Of a DNA stretch of 64,000 nt, positions 41,097 to 49,292 are shown one piece after another. How positions within the stretch are numbered: position 1 is the first letter of the stretch; each line of letters begins with the position of its first letter. The DNA is taken from the NCBI GenBank assembly GCA_050789255.1, contig JBOZRQ010000017.1, forward strand, positions 85,371 through 149,370, read 5' to 3'. The notes beneath the pieces were generated by a model. It had not been told where the DNA came from. It did no database searches and was given only the letters and a program-made list of their open reading frames with translations. Source of the DNA: JBOZRQ01 sp050789255 (GTDB taxonomy: Bacteria > Bacillota > Sulfobacillia > Symbiobacteriales > Symbiobacteriaceae). A program made the position numbers and the translations under genes.

Positions 41097-42365
41097 TCAC
41101 ATCTTTAGGATGCCGCGGGCAGCCAATTGGTTCGCCGCATTCAGAGCGGCCCACATGACGTGCTGCCGGGTCAGGCCGCCCTGAAAGTATGCGGCGTACG
41201 GCGCCCGCATGGGGCCGTCGGCGGAGAGTTCGATGCTGGAGCCCTGCACGAAGGTGCCGGCGGCCATGATCACTTGGTCCGCATAGCCGGGCATATCCCA
41301 GGGCTCTGGCCGGGCGTGGGCGTCGACCGGGCTGGCGGCCTGGACCGCCCCGCAGAAGGCGATCAGGCCCTCGGGCGAGCCGAGCTCCACCGCCTGGACC
41401 AGGTCCGAGCGGAAGGCGTCGTAGGTGGGACGGACCCCAAAGCCCAGCAGCGAGAAGAAGGCGGCCGTGAACTGGGCGCCCTTGAGCGCCTCGCCCGTCA
41501 CGTGGGGCGCCAGAAAGAGCCCCTGCAGGATCAGCCGGTTGAAGCCCAGGTTGGCGCCCACCTCGCCGCCGATGCCCGGGGCGACCAGCCGGGCGGCGGC
41601 CCGCTCCACCAGGTCCTTGCGGCCCAGCACGTAGCCGCCCGTCGGGGCGATGCCGCCGCCGGGATTCTTGATCAAGGAGCCGCAGACGAGGTCGGCGCCG
41701 ACCTGGGCGGGCTCCCGCTCCTCCACGAACTCGCCGTAGCAGTTATCCACCACGCAGATCACGTTCGGATCGGCGGCCTTGACCCGGGCGATGATCCGCC
41801 CGATTTGCTCTACGTCAAGCGTGGGCCGCAGCGAGTAGCCCCGGGAGCGCTGGATGAAGACCACGCGGGCGCCCACGGCCATTTGGGCGAGGCGCTCCAG
41901 GTCGACGGTCAGGTCATCCTTCAGGGGGCATTCCTCGTACTGGACGCCCCACTCGGTCAGGCTCCCGGGGGCGCCGTGGATCACCTGCCGGAGCGTATCG
42001 TAGGGCGTGCCGGCGGCGGCGACCAGCCGGTCGCCCGCCCGGAGGGCGCCGAAGAGCCCACAGGAGATGGCGTGGGTCCCGGAGGAGAACTGGACCCGCA
42101 CGAGGCCGGCCTCGGCCCCGAAGACCCGGGCGAAGACCTCCTCGATCTTCTCGCGGCCGGCGTCGTTGTACCCATAGCCCGAGGTCGCGGCGAAGTGATG
42201 GTCCCCGATGCGGGCCTCCTGGAAGGCCCGGAGCACCTTGGCCTGGTTCAGCATAACGGTCTCATCGACGGCGTCCCAGTGGGGCCGGACCATGGCGAGG
42301 GCCCGGTCGGCCGCCTCGGCCAGGCGGCCCGGGAGGCCGGGCTGCAAGCGTTGCCAAATAGACAA
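41097..42365 (-). CDS. ynbB: PLP-dependent protein of the YnbB/aluminium-resistance family
   Basis: Protein of about 422 aa with a fold-type I aminotransferase/lyase domain: FSSGTHAISCGLFGAL at the cofactor-binding end, ICVVDNCYGEFVE, and the PLP lysine in LVCGSLIKNPGGGIAPTGGY. The family is annotated as methionine gamma-lyase-like or aluminium-resistance protein; the true reaction is not established. TTG at 42365 is preferred for its GAGGTGA site, with GTG at 42374 as alternative. In Bacillus this gene lies between hflX and glnRA, as here but without glnR. Confidence 0.9.
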   Translation of the reverse strand: MSIWQRLQPGLPGRLAEAADRALAMVRPHWDAVDETVMLNQAKVLRAFQEARIGDHHFAATSGYGYNDAGREKIEEVFARVFGAEAGLVRVQFSSGTHAISCGLFGALRAGDRLVAAAGTPYDTLRQVIHGAPGSLTEWGVQYEECPLKDDLTVDLERLAQMAVGARVVFIQRSRGYSLRPTLDVEQIGRIIARVKAADPNVICVVDNCYGEFVEEREPAQVGADLVCGSLIKNPGGGIAPTGGYVLGRKDLVERAAARLVAPGIGGEVGANLGFNRLILQGLFLAPHVTGEALKGAQFTAAFFSLLGFGVRPTYDAFRSDLVQAVELGSPEGLIAFCGAVQAASPVDAHARPEPWDMPGYADQVIMAAGTFVQGSSIELSADGPMRAPYAAYFQGGLTRQHVMWAALNAANQLAARGILKM

Positions 42366-42420
42366 GAAGTTCACCTCAAGTAAAATGTGCCACGCCTCAG
42401 TATACCGGAACCTAGTCCGT

Positions 42421-42454
42421 GAAGAAAGGCCTCCGGCGTTGTGCGCCGGAGGCC
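42421..42454 (-). terminator. Rho-independent terminator of the MCP gene
   Basis: GGCCTCCGGCG / CGCCGGAGGCC stem (42428-42454), followed on the minus strand by TTTCTTC. Confidence 0.8.
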
Positions 42455-42466
42455 GTGCTCGCGTGT

Positions 42467-44128
42467 CTACTTCGCCTGGAGCTCGGCTGCAAGGAGCCTG
42501 AGGCGGGCTGCCTCCGCAGAGGTCTCCTCCACCCTGGCCCGCAGCTGGTCGGTCGCTCTGGTGACCTGCTGTGTCGCCTTGCTGACCACCTCGGTGGCTC
42601 GGGCGGCCGCCTGGCTCTGACCAACCACCTCGGTGGAGACGGCGCTCATCTCCTCGGCGGCGGCGCTGCTCTCCTCGGCGATGGCCGCCAGCGCATCCAC
42701 CAGCAGGGAGAGCTGACGGGCGCCATCGGCGGCCTCACGGGTGCGGGCGGCGATCCCCTGGCTCACGTCGGCGGTCTGTGTGGCCGAGTCGAGAATCCGC
42801 TCCAGCGCCCGGCCCACCTCACCGGTCTGGTCGGCGGCCCGGCGGGCGTCGGCTGCGCCAGCCTCCACGGCGGAGGCGGCCCGGTGGGTGTCTTCCTGCA
42901 CTGCGGCGATCAGGCTCGCAATCTCCTGGGCCGCGTGGGCGGAGTGCTGGGAGAGCTTGCGGACCTCATCGGCTACCACCGCAAAGCCCCGGCCCTTCTC
43001 GCCGGCCCGTGCAGCCTCGATGGCGGCGTTGAGGGCCAGCATGTTGGTCTGCTCCGTGATTCCGCGGATCGCGCTGACCACCTGGGAGATCTGCCGGGAG
43101 CGCTCCGAGAGGCTGTTCATCTGGGCGGTGGCTTCGTCGAGCGACTGCCTGAGCCCGGCGACCCCCGTGAGCACCTGGGCGGTCACCCGGTTCCCGTCGG
43201 CGGCCAGCCGGTGGCTTTGAACGGCCGCCTCGGCGACCTGGGCAGCATCGGCGGCAGCGGAGTTGGTGCTCTCGGCCATGGCGGTGGCGAGCACGCTGGC
43301 CTCGCTCACCTTCTGGGCCTGTTCGGTCATGGCCTGGACCGACTGGTCGATCGCCAGGCGCAGGTGGGCCACACCGCTGGTCGTTCCCTGCTGAACCTCC
43401 TGGAGGCGGCGCTCGGACTCGGCCAGGGCTGCGACGGCGGGCGCCAGCACATCCTCCACCTGCCCAGCCGACCCCCGGGCGGCGCTGCCCAGCGACGCGG
43501 CTGCGCCTGAGACCTGTGCACCTGCTAATCTCATGCGCTCCAGCGCCTCGTCGAGGCGCCGGAAGGTCTCCTCCTGGGAGGTGGCGTCCCTGAGGATCAC
43601 GTGGATCTTCTCCATGCGCCGAGTCACCAGGAAGAGCAGCAGCCCGGCGAGCAGGGTGAGATACAGGCTCAGGTCGAACCCGCGGCCGATCTCAGCCTGT
43701 ACCTCCCCGGTACCGAAGAAGTACTGGTAGGCGATGGTGCCCAGTACGAGGATCAGCACCGGGACGGGCGCCCTGCTGTCACGGGTAGCAATGCTCATGC
43801 TGATGGCAGCAAACATCAGTACCCAGAATGGGTATCCGCCCTGCACGAGGAAGGTGACGCTGCACAGGCTGGTCGCCAGGGCGACCGGCAGCACGAAACT
43901 CAGGGTTCGCGGGTTGGCCTTCCGGAGCATCATGACCGTCGGCACGATCGAGATGACGGACTGGAGCAACACCCAGCGCACGGCGCCAGCCGGGTCGAGG
44001 CGGTAGAGCAGCACCGCCAGCAGGACAAAGATGATCCACTGCACGATGACGAAAACCTTCTGCGACTGGGTCTCCTGTTGGTGGAGCCGCTCCTTAATTC
44101 CCACGGCAGCTGCAGTGTCCTGTGACAT
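42467..44128 (-). CDS. Methyl-accepting chemotaxis protein
   Basis: Protein of 553 aa. Six hydrophobic segments (about residues 25-200) form the N-terminal sensor without a large extracytoplasmic domain. A coiled coil follows, then the signalling domain with the CheW/CheA-contact hairpin tip AIRGITEQTNMLALNAAIEA and EKGRGFAVVADEVRKL. The membrane-embedded sensor suggests sensing within or near the membrane. ATG at 44128 has GGAGG; the frame continues upstream to 44236 without one. An isolated MCP here, with no che genes nearby. Confidence 0.93.
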   Translation of the reverse strand: MSQDTAAAVGIKERLHQQETQSQKVFVIVQWIIFVLLAVLLYRLDPAGAVRWVLLQSVISIVPTVMMLRKANPRTLSFVLPVALATSLCSVTFLVQGGYPFWVLMFAAISMSIATRDSRAPVPVLILVLGTIAYQYFFGTGEVQAEIGRGFDLSLYLTLLAGLLLFLVTRRMEKIHVILRDATSQEETFRRLDEALERMRLAGAQVSGAAASLGSAARGSAGQVEDVLAPAVAALAESERRLQEVQQGTTSGVAHLRLAIDQSVQAMTEQAQKVSEASVLATAMAESTNSAAADAAQVAEAAVQSHRLAADGNRVTAQVLTGVAGLRQSLDEATAQMNSLSERSRQISQVVSAIRGITEQTNMLALNAAIEAARAGEKGRGFAVVADEVRKLSQHSAHAAQEIASLIAAVQEDTHRAASAVEAGAADARRAADQTGEVGRALERILDSATQTADVSQGIAARTREAADGARQLSLLVDALAAIAEESSAAAEEMSAVSTEVVGQSQAAARATEVVSKATQQVTRATDQLRARVEETSAEAARLRLLAAELQAK

Positions 44129-44234
44129 CCGGGGATCCTCCTTGGCGTTGTGCGCAACTTCGAAGGGATGATGTATGGGGTGAGTGTACTCGTTTCCGTA
44201 CACAATCCAAAATTTCCTTCTGAGATAGACGAAC

Positions 44235-44265
44235 AACCCCTCCGGCTCTTGGCGCCGGAGGGGTT
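44235..44265 (-). terminator. Rho-independent terminator after PfpI gene
   Basis: AACCCCTCCGGC / GCCGGAGGGGTT stem; followed by TTGTTCGTC on the minus strand. Confidence 0.7.
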
Positions 44266-44269
44266 GGCC

Positions 44270-44821
44270 TTACGATACCGAGCGGATTCGGAATTGTGAT
44301 TCCTGAATGGGGATCGAAAGGCAGCGCGCAAGCTCCAAACCAAATTCCACAAAGGCGTTTCCCTTGGCCGTGAGCAACCGGCCGTCGTGGACGGTGGGGT
44401 CGGACTGTAGCAGCGCTTCATCGAAGACTCCCAGGAACCGTCTGGCCTCCGGAGGGTAGGGGGTTGTGTACCGGGTCCCGCGAAGGAGCCCGGCCCTGGC
44501 GGCGAAGTAGGTCCCGGCACAGATCGCAGCCACGAAGAGGCCGGGGTTCGCCCACATGTGGGCTACGAAATCGTAGTAGGCGGGTTCGTTCACACAGGGC
44601 GCCAGGTCGATACAGCCAGGAAGCAGCAGGACCTCGTAATCGGCCGGGTCAACCTGGTCCAAGGTGGTGTGCGGAAGGCAGGTCAGGCCTCCCTCCCCGG
44701 TGACTGGCTCGGGCGTCAAAGCGGCCGTGACCAGTTGGTACTTCTCCCGGAGCACCCCCAGGGCGACGCCGCTCTCGTATTCGCTCCAACCGGGGTAAAG
44801 CATCATCAAGGCTTTGGGCAT
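44270..44821 (-). CDS. DJ-1/PfpI family protein
   Basis: Protein of 183 aa with the DJ-1/PfpI fold. The nucleophile elbow is AAICAGTYFAARAGLL, with the conserved Cys near residue 101, and an early acidic residue is in MMLYPGWSEYE. It could be a glyoxalase/deglycase-like, chaperone or amidase-type member; sequence does not decide. ATG follows AGGAGGAG, nine bases after the hflX stop, so the two genes are an operon. Confidence 0.88.
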   Translation of the reverse strand: MPKALMMLYPGWSEYESGVALGVLREKYQLVTAALTPEPVTGEGGLTCLPHTTLDQVDPADYEVLLLPGCIDLAPCVNEPAYYDFVAHMWANPGLFVAAICAGTYFAARAGLLRGTRYTTPYPPEARRFLGVFDEALLQSDPTVHDGRLLTAKGNAFVEFGLELARCLSIPIQESQFRIRSVS

Positions 44822-44830
44822 GCTCTCCTC

Positions 44831-46111
44831 CTACCGCTCCAGGGCGGCCTTCAGGCGCCCGGCCAGGCCCTTCTCGAGCTCTACCTTCAGGTAGGTCCCG
44901 TCCTCGCGGTACTCCTCGGCCAGGACCCGGCCCCGCTCGTGGGCCCAGGCGGCCCAGCTGGCCTTCGGGTAGGGCACCACAACCTCCAGGACCTCCCGTC
45001 GGTTTGAGAGCGCCTCATGGATTTGCTGCTGCAGGCCGTTCAGGTTGATGCCCGCTGCCGCTGCCACGCCGACAGAGTTGGGCGTGTGATGCAGCAGGTT
45101 CTCCAGCTCGGAGGGGGCGACCTGGTCGACCTTGTTGTAGACGACGATGGTGGGCCTCTCAGCCGCCTTCAGCTCGGTCAGGACGTCGTGCACCGTCTGC
45201 ATCTGCTCGGCGCGCTTGGGGTGGGAGGCGTCGACTACGTGCAGCAGCAGGTCGGCCTGGTTCACCTCTTCGAGGGTGGAGCGGAAGGCCGCCACCAGGA
45301 AGGTGGGCAGGTTGTGGATGAAGCCGACCGTGTCTACCAGCAGGTAGGGCTCACCTTCCGCGGGCTCCACCCGGCGGGTGGTGGCGTCCAGGGTGGCGAA
45401 GAGGCGATCCTCCGCCAGCACGTCGGAGCCGGCCAGCGCCCGGTGCAGCGTGGACTTGCCGGCGTTGGTATACCCGGTCAGGGCGACCACGGGCACGGGG
45501 CCGGCGCCCCGGTCGGCCCGGAGCCGCTCCCGGTGGGCCCGGATCTCCTCCAGCTCCTGGCGCAGGGCGCTGACACGCTCGCGGATGCGCCGGCGGTCGA
45601 CTTCGAGCTTGGTCTCGCCGGGGCCTCGGGTGCCGATGCCGCCGCCCAGGCGGCTGAGTTCGGCGCCCTTTCCGGTAAGGCGGGGCAGGCGGTAGTTCAG
45701 CTGGGCCAGCTCGACCTGCAGCTTGGCCTCCCGGCTGCGGGCCCGCTGGGCGAAGATGTCAAGGATCACGGTAGTCCGGTCGATCACCTGGCACTGGATG
45801 ATCTCCTCCAGGTTGCGCTGCTGAACGGGGGAGAGCTCGGTGTCGAAGACCACCATGTGAAACTCCAGGTGGCGACGGGCCTCCTCGATCTCCTCGGCCT
45901 TCCCCTTGCCGATGTAGGTGGCCACATCGGGGGTGGAGCGGTTCTGGCTCAGGCGGCCGACGACCACGCCGCCGGCGGTATCGATCAGGCGTTCGAGCTC
46001 ATCCATCGACTCGCTGGCGGTCCAGCCATCGCTGCGGCGGGCGGGTAGTTCAACCCCGACCATGAAGGCCTTCTGGGTCATATCGGCTAGGGTTTCGTGA
46101 TGGTCATGCAT
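44831..46111 (-). CDS. hflX: GTPase HflX
   Basis: Protein of 426 aa: N-terminal HflX domain (about 1-125), a coiled-coil linker with GGIGTRGPGETKLEVDRRRI, then a G domain with GYTNAGKSTLHRAL (G1), DTVGFIHNLP (G3), VYNKVDQV (G4) and a small C-terminal domain. HflX splits 70S or stalled ribosomes and in some Bacillota gives macrolide/lincosamide resistance. ATG after AGGAGG. Upstream lies a promoter, a 19-aa leader ORF and a terminator, implying attenuation control. Confidence 0.95.
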   Translation of the reverse strand: MHDHHETLADMTQKAFMVGVELPARRSDGWTASESMDELERLIDTAGGVVVGRLSQNRSTPDVATYIGKGKAEEIEEARRHLEFHMVVFDTELSPVQQRNLEEIIQCQVIDRTTVILDIFAQRARSREAKLQVELAQLNYRLPRLTGKGAELSRLGGGIGTRGPGETKLEVDRRRIRERVSALRQELEEIRAHRERLRADRGAGPVPVVALTGYTNAGKSTLHRALAGSDVLAEDRLFATLDATTRRVEPAEGEPYLLVDTVGFIHNLPTFLVAAFRSTLEEVNQADLLLHVVDASHPKRAEQMQTVHDVLTELKAAERPTIVVYNKVDQVAPSELENLLHHTPNSVGVAAAAGINLNGLQQQIHEALSNRREVLEVVVPYPKASWAAWAHERGRVLAEEYREDGTYLKVELEKGLAGRLKAALER

Positions 46112-46197
46112 AAAGGGCAGTCCTCCTGATGTTTTACGGGCGGGAGCCGGGGCTGGGTCCTCTCAGGGTAGGACTGCGGCAGGGCGCCGTATGCGCG

Positions 46198-46229
46198 AAA
46201 AGGCCGCAGCCCTAACAGGGCCGCGGCCT
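46198..46229 (-). terminator. Attenuator terminator in hflX leader
   Basis: GGCCGCGGCCC / GGGCTGCGGCC stem with five-base loop and TTTT on the minus strand, between the leader ORF and hflX. Confidence 0.8.
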
Positions 46230-46248
46230 AAGTGCCATTGTGTGGCGC

Positions 46249-46308
46249 TTACCGAGGGCGTACCTGAGAGGGCGAACACGTCGTGATGCCGATCCACAGC
46301 TTGATCAT
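46249..46308 (-). CDS. Leader peptide of hflX (19 aa)
   Basis: ATG at 46308, TAA at 46249, product MIKLWIGITTCSPSQVRPR. It lies about 37 bases downstream of the promoter -10 box and 19 bases before the terminator stem, the usual place for a ribosome-sensing leader ORF. The ribosome site is weak (AGGGG 11 bases upstream). It is the only short ORF in the leader with this placement. Translation is not proven. Confidence 0.5.
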   Translation of the reverse strand: MIKLWIGITTCSPSQVRPR

Positions 46309-46342
46309 GACCTGGATTCCCCTCTCGCATAAGCTACTCCCT

Positions 46343-46371
46343 ATGGTATCCACTTCTCAGGGTGCTGTCAA
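46343..46371 (-). promoter_or_regulatory. SigA-type promoter of hflX leader
   Basis: On the minus strand a perfect TTGACA (46366-46371), 17-base spacer, TACCAT (46343-46348), about 230 bases upstream of hflX. Confidence 0.75.
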
Positions 46372-46377
46372 GTGATT

Positions 46378-46842
46378 TTACTGGACAGGACCGGTGGGTG
46401 CCGCGGGGCTGTAAAGGTTTGGCGAGATCGTGCCGCCGATGGGGGCCGAGACGCTGTACGGGGCGCCGGTCTGCTGCGGGTTGCCGCTGATGTTGAAGGC
46501 GTTGCCGGTGCCGAAGACGCCCTGGCCGCTGCCGGCGACTCCCGTGGTGCCGGTGACGCCCGTGCCGAAGGCGGTGCCCACGTTATAGCCGATGCCGGTG
46601 GTGTTTGCGACGCCGGCCAGGGTGACGACCTGGGTGGCCAGGGTGCGGGCGTTCTGGGCGGCCACCGCCTCACGCTGAGCCAGGGTCCGCAGCTGCTGAA
46701 TCTCAACCTGGGCGCTCAGAACGACCTGCTGGAGCACCCGGAGGTCCTGCTCCGCAACGGCGATCATCTGCTGGAGGACCTGTTGGTTCTGGGTCTCCTG
46801 CTGGGCCATCTGGCCTAGCATCATCTGCATTTGCTGATACAC
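46378..46842 (-). CDS. Gln-rich/Gly-Thr-rich low-complexity protein
   Basis: Protein of 154 aa. The first 80 residues are a Gln/Met-rich helix (MYQQMQMMLGQMAQQETQNQ), and the rest is Gly/Thr/Ala/Pro-rich with short repeats (GTGVTGTTGVAGSG). The composition recalls spore coat or exosporium proteins, but no family is recognised. GTG start after GGAGGGG. It lies directly upstream of the hflX promoter, downstream of spoVK. Confidence 0.7.
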   Translation of the reverse strand: MYQQMQMMLGQMAQQETQNQQVLQQMIAVAEQDLRVLQQVVLSAQVEIQQLRTLAQREAVAAQNARTLATQVVTLAGVANTTGIGYNVGTAFGTGVTGTTGVAGSGQGVFGTGNAFNISGNPQQTGAPYSVSAPIGGTISPNLYSPAAPTGPVQ

Positions 46843-46951
46843 GACAAACCCCTCCTACTGGTTCATACCGACGCCCATGTAGGGTGACCGCTGCCAGCGG
46901 GGGTTTACTCTTCCAGGCGGGAAGTTGATCGATTCGCATTCGTCTCGGAAG

Positions 46952-47944
46952 TCACGATGGGCTGCTGGTGATCGCCTGAGCCAGATCGGCCCGGGTGATC
47001 TGCATCAGCTCCTCGCGGGTCGGGGCCGGGCGCCCGATCAGGCGCAGGGCCTGGCACCTCAGGGAGCGCTCTACGAGGTTGCGCATGGCCCGGGCGTTGC
47101 CCTCCTCCCCGGCGAACCAGTCATGACGCAACAGAAGCCGCTCCAGGTAGATCTGGGCGTCGGGGCTGAGCTCGTACTGCCGCTCGCGCCACATGCCGAC
47201 CCCAATGGCCGCCAGCTCCGCTGGCGAGTAGTCGGGGAAGTGGATCGTAATCGGAAAGCGGGAGCGCAGCCCGGGGTTCTGCGCGAGGAACCACTCCATC
47301 TCATCGGGATAGCCGGCCAGGATCAGCAGCAGGTCGCTCCGGTGCTCCTCGATCCCGCGCACCAGGCAGTCGATGGACTCCTTGCCAAAGTCCTTCTCGC
47401 CGCCGCGGGCGAGCGAGTAGGCCTCGTCGATGAACAGCAGGCCGCCGAGGGCGCGCTGGATCACCTCACGGGTGCGCTGGGCCGTATGTCCGATATACTC
47501 CCCGACCAGGTCGGCCCGCTCCACCTCGACCATGTGGCCCTTCTTCAGGACCCCCATTTCCCGGAAGAGGCGGGCCAGCAGCCGGGCCACTGTGGTTTTT
47601 CCCGTGCCCGGATTGCCCGTGAAGACCATGTGCAGCCCTGTGATCTGGGAAGCCAGTCCCAGGGCCTGACGCATCACCTGAATGGCGGTGAAGGCGTGGA
47701 TCTCCCGCACGTGCCGCTTTACGCTGTCCAGACCTACCAGCCCGTCGAGTTCCGACAGGATCCCCTGGACACGGGCCATTCGCTGTAACTCCAGGTCGGC
47801 CTGCGTGGGCTCGGGTCCGGCCGTGGCCCGCCGCCGGCGCAGGTCCACCGCCATGCGAATCGCATCGGCCGATGAGATCTCGCCGCGCCGCAGCCACTCG
47901 CTGATCTCCCCGAGTCGCTGGGGGCGCTTCGCCTGCATTCGCAT
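46952..47944 (-). CDS. spoVK: AAA-family ATPase SpoVK
   Basis: Protein of about 330 aa with a CbxX/CfxQ-type AAA domain: Walker A GNPGTGKTTVARLL, Walker B GLLFIDEAYSLAR, sensor-1 LLLILAGYPDE and the arginine-finger region GLRSRFPITIHF. The N-terminal 70 residues are helical. SpoVK is needed for spore maturation in Bacillus. ATG at 47944 is preferred (GAGGTGG nine bases upstream). Its place between hfq and hflX matches Bacillus gene order. Confidence 0.9.
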   Translation of the reverse strand: MRMQAKRPQRLGEISEWLRRGEISSADAIRMAVDLRRRRATAGPEPTQADLELQRMARVQGILSELDGLVGLDSVKRHVREIHAFTAIQVMRQALGLASQITGLHMVFTGNPGTGKTTVARLLARLFREMGVLKKGHMVEVERADLVGEYIGHTAQRTREVIQRALGGLLFIDEAYSLARGGEKDFGKESIDCLVRGIEEHRSDLLLILAGYPDEMEWFLAQNPGLRSRFPITIHFPDYSPAELAAIGVGMWRERQYELSPDAQIYLERLLLRHDWFAGEEGNARAMRNLVERSLRCQALRLIGRPAPTREELMQITRADLAQAITSSPS

Positions 47945-47998
47945 AGTACGTTGCCACCTCATAGTCAAGCATACGCGCCACCCGGCCTGTCCCTGAAC

Positions 47999-48031
47999 TG
48001 AAAAACCGCCCGGAGCGTTAACTCCGGGCGG
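47999..48031 (-). terminator. Rho-independent terminator of hfq
   Basis: CCGCCCGGAG / CTCCGGGCGG stem with TTTTT on the minus strand. Confidence 0.85.
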
Positions 48032-48046
48032 CCTTGTTCGCGGGGC

Positions 48047-48301
48047 CTATGCTTCGGCTTCTTCTTCTGCCTTCATGGCCTGGGTCAGGTTGACGTTTCG
48101 CATTGGCGTGATCGTCGAGAGGGCGTGTTTGTAGACCAACTGCTGCCGCCCGTCGTTTTCCAGGACGACGGTGAAGTTGTCGAAGCCCTTGATGTGTCCC
48201 TTTAGCTGGTAGCCATTCACCAGGTAGATTGTGACCGGGATCGACTCCCGGCGCAACTGGTTCAAGAATGCATCCTGGAGATTGATTTGTACTTTAGACA
48301 C
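48047..48301 (-). CDS. hfq: RNA chaperone Hfq
   Basis: Protein of 84 aa with the Sm fold: NLQDAFLNQLRRESIPVTIY, LVNGYQLKGHIKGFDNF (Sm1) and YKHALSTITP (Sm2), the last being the Hfq-type YKHA motif. It forms a hexamer that binds sRNAs and A-rich mRNA. GTG at 48301 follows GGGGGGC and overlaps the end of miaA by eight bases. Confidence 0.96.
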   Translation of the reverse strand: MSKVQINLQDAFLNQLRRESIPVTIYLVNGYQLKGHIKGFDNFTVVLENDGRQQLVYKHALSTITPMRNVNLTQAMKAEEEAEA

Positions 48302-49292
48302 CCGCCAGCCCCCCGCTCTGACCATTCGCAACTCTCTGCCATAGGTTTTCCCGTTCGCCACGGGCGTGGCGTTTTCCTTCTACGCGCTTAGCAATTTCTT
48401 CCACAACGGTTGCGAAACTAGTATTGGACAGATCGAACCACTGAATGCGCTCGTCCCGCCGGAACCAGGTAAGCTGGCGCTTTGCAAACCGGCGCGTGTT
48501 GCGCCTGATCAGTTCGGCGCACTCACGCAGGGTCAGAAGCCCCCGTAGATGCCAGACCATCTCCCGGTACCCAATCGCCTCCATGGCTGCCAGCTTCGGC
48601 GAGTACCGGGTGAGCAGGTCCAGCACCTCCTCCTTCAGGCCGGCCTGCAGCATCAGGTCGACCCGCTGGTCGATCCGGCTGTAGAGCCGTTCACGGTCCA
48701 TCGTCAACCCGATGAAGAGATCGTCGTACCGGGGAGGAGCCTCACCGGCGGTCTGGGTGGCCGAGATCGGCACCCCGGTGGTCAGGTAGACCTCCAGCGC
48801 CCGCACCACGCGGCGCAGGTCGTTGGGATGCAGCCGCTCCGCTGCCTCGGGGTCGACCTCCTGAAGGCGCTGGTGCAGATGCCCGGCGCCATGAGTCGCC
48901 TCTTCGGCGGTCAGCCGCTCCCGTAGCTCATAGTCGGTCTCCTGCTCCGAGAAGGAGTACTCCTGCAACACAGCGCGGACGTAGAGCCCCGTGCCGCCCA
49001 CCAGCATCGGCAGGCGGCCGCGGCCGACGATTTCCGCCGCCAGCCCGTCCACCAAGGTGCGGAACTCGGCCACGGAGAAGGGCTCGTCGGGGCTGCGAAT
49101 GTCGATCAGGTGATGAGGGACCCCCTGCATCTCGGCGGGCGTGATCTTGGCCGTGCCTATGTCCATGCCGCGGTAGATCTGCATGGAGTCGCCCGAGATG
49201 ATCTCCGCACCCAGGCGCTGCGCCAGGGCGACCGAGAGGGCAGTCTTGCCGACCGCCGTGGGGCCCACCAGGGCCAGGAGCGGCAGTTTCAA
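48294..49292 (-). CDS. miaA: tRNA dimethylallyltransferase MiaA
   Basis: Protein of 332 aa. It adds a dimethylallyl group to A37 of tRNAs reading UNN codons. Motifs: P-loop ALVGPTAVGKTALSVALA, DSMQIYRGMDIGTAK, HHLIDI, the GGTGLYVRAVL loop and the basic RRFAKRQLTWFRRD end. TTG start overlaps the mutL stop by four bases (TTGA). MiaB, acting later on the same nucleotide, is encoded further along at 60349-61959. Confidence 0.96.
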   Translation of the reverse strand: MKLPLLALVGPTAVGKTALSVALAQRLGAEIISGDSMQIYRGMDIGTAKITPAEMQGVPHHLIDIRSPDEPFSVAEFRTLVDGLAAEIVGRGRLPMLVGGTGLYVRAVLQEYSFSEQETDYELRERLTAEEATHGAGHLHQRLQEVDPEAAERLHPNDLRRVVRALEVYLTTGVPISATQTAGEAPPRYDDLFIGLTMDRERLYSRIDQRVDLMLQAGLKEEVLDLLTRYSPKLAAMEAIGYREMVWHLRGLLTLRECAELIRRNTRRFAKRQLTWFRRDERIQWFDLSNTSFATVVEEIAKRVEGKRHARGERENLWQRVANGQSGGLAGV

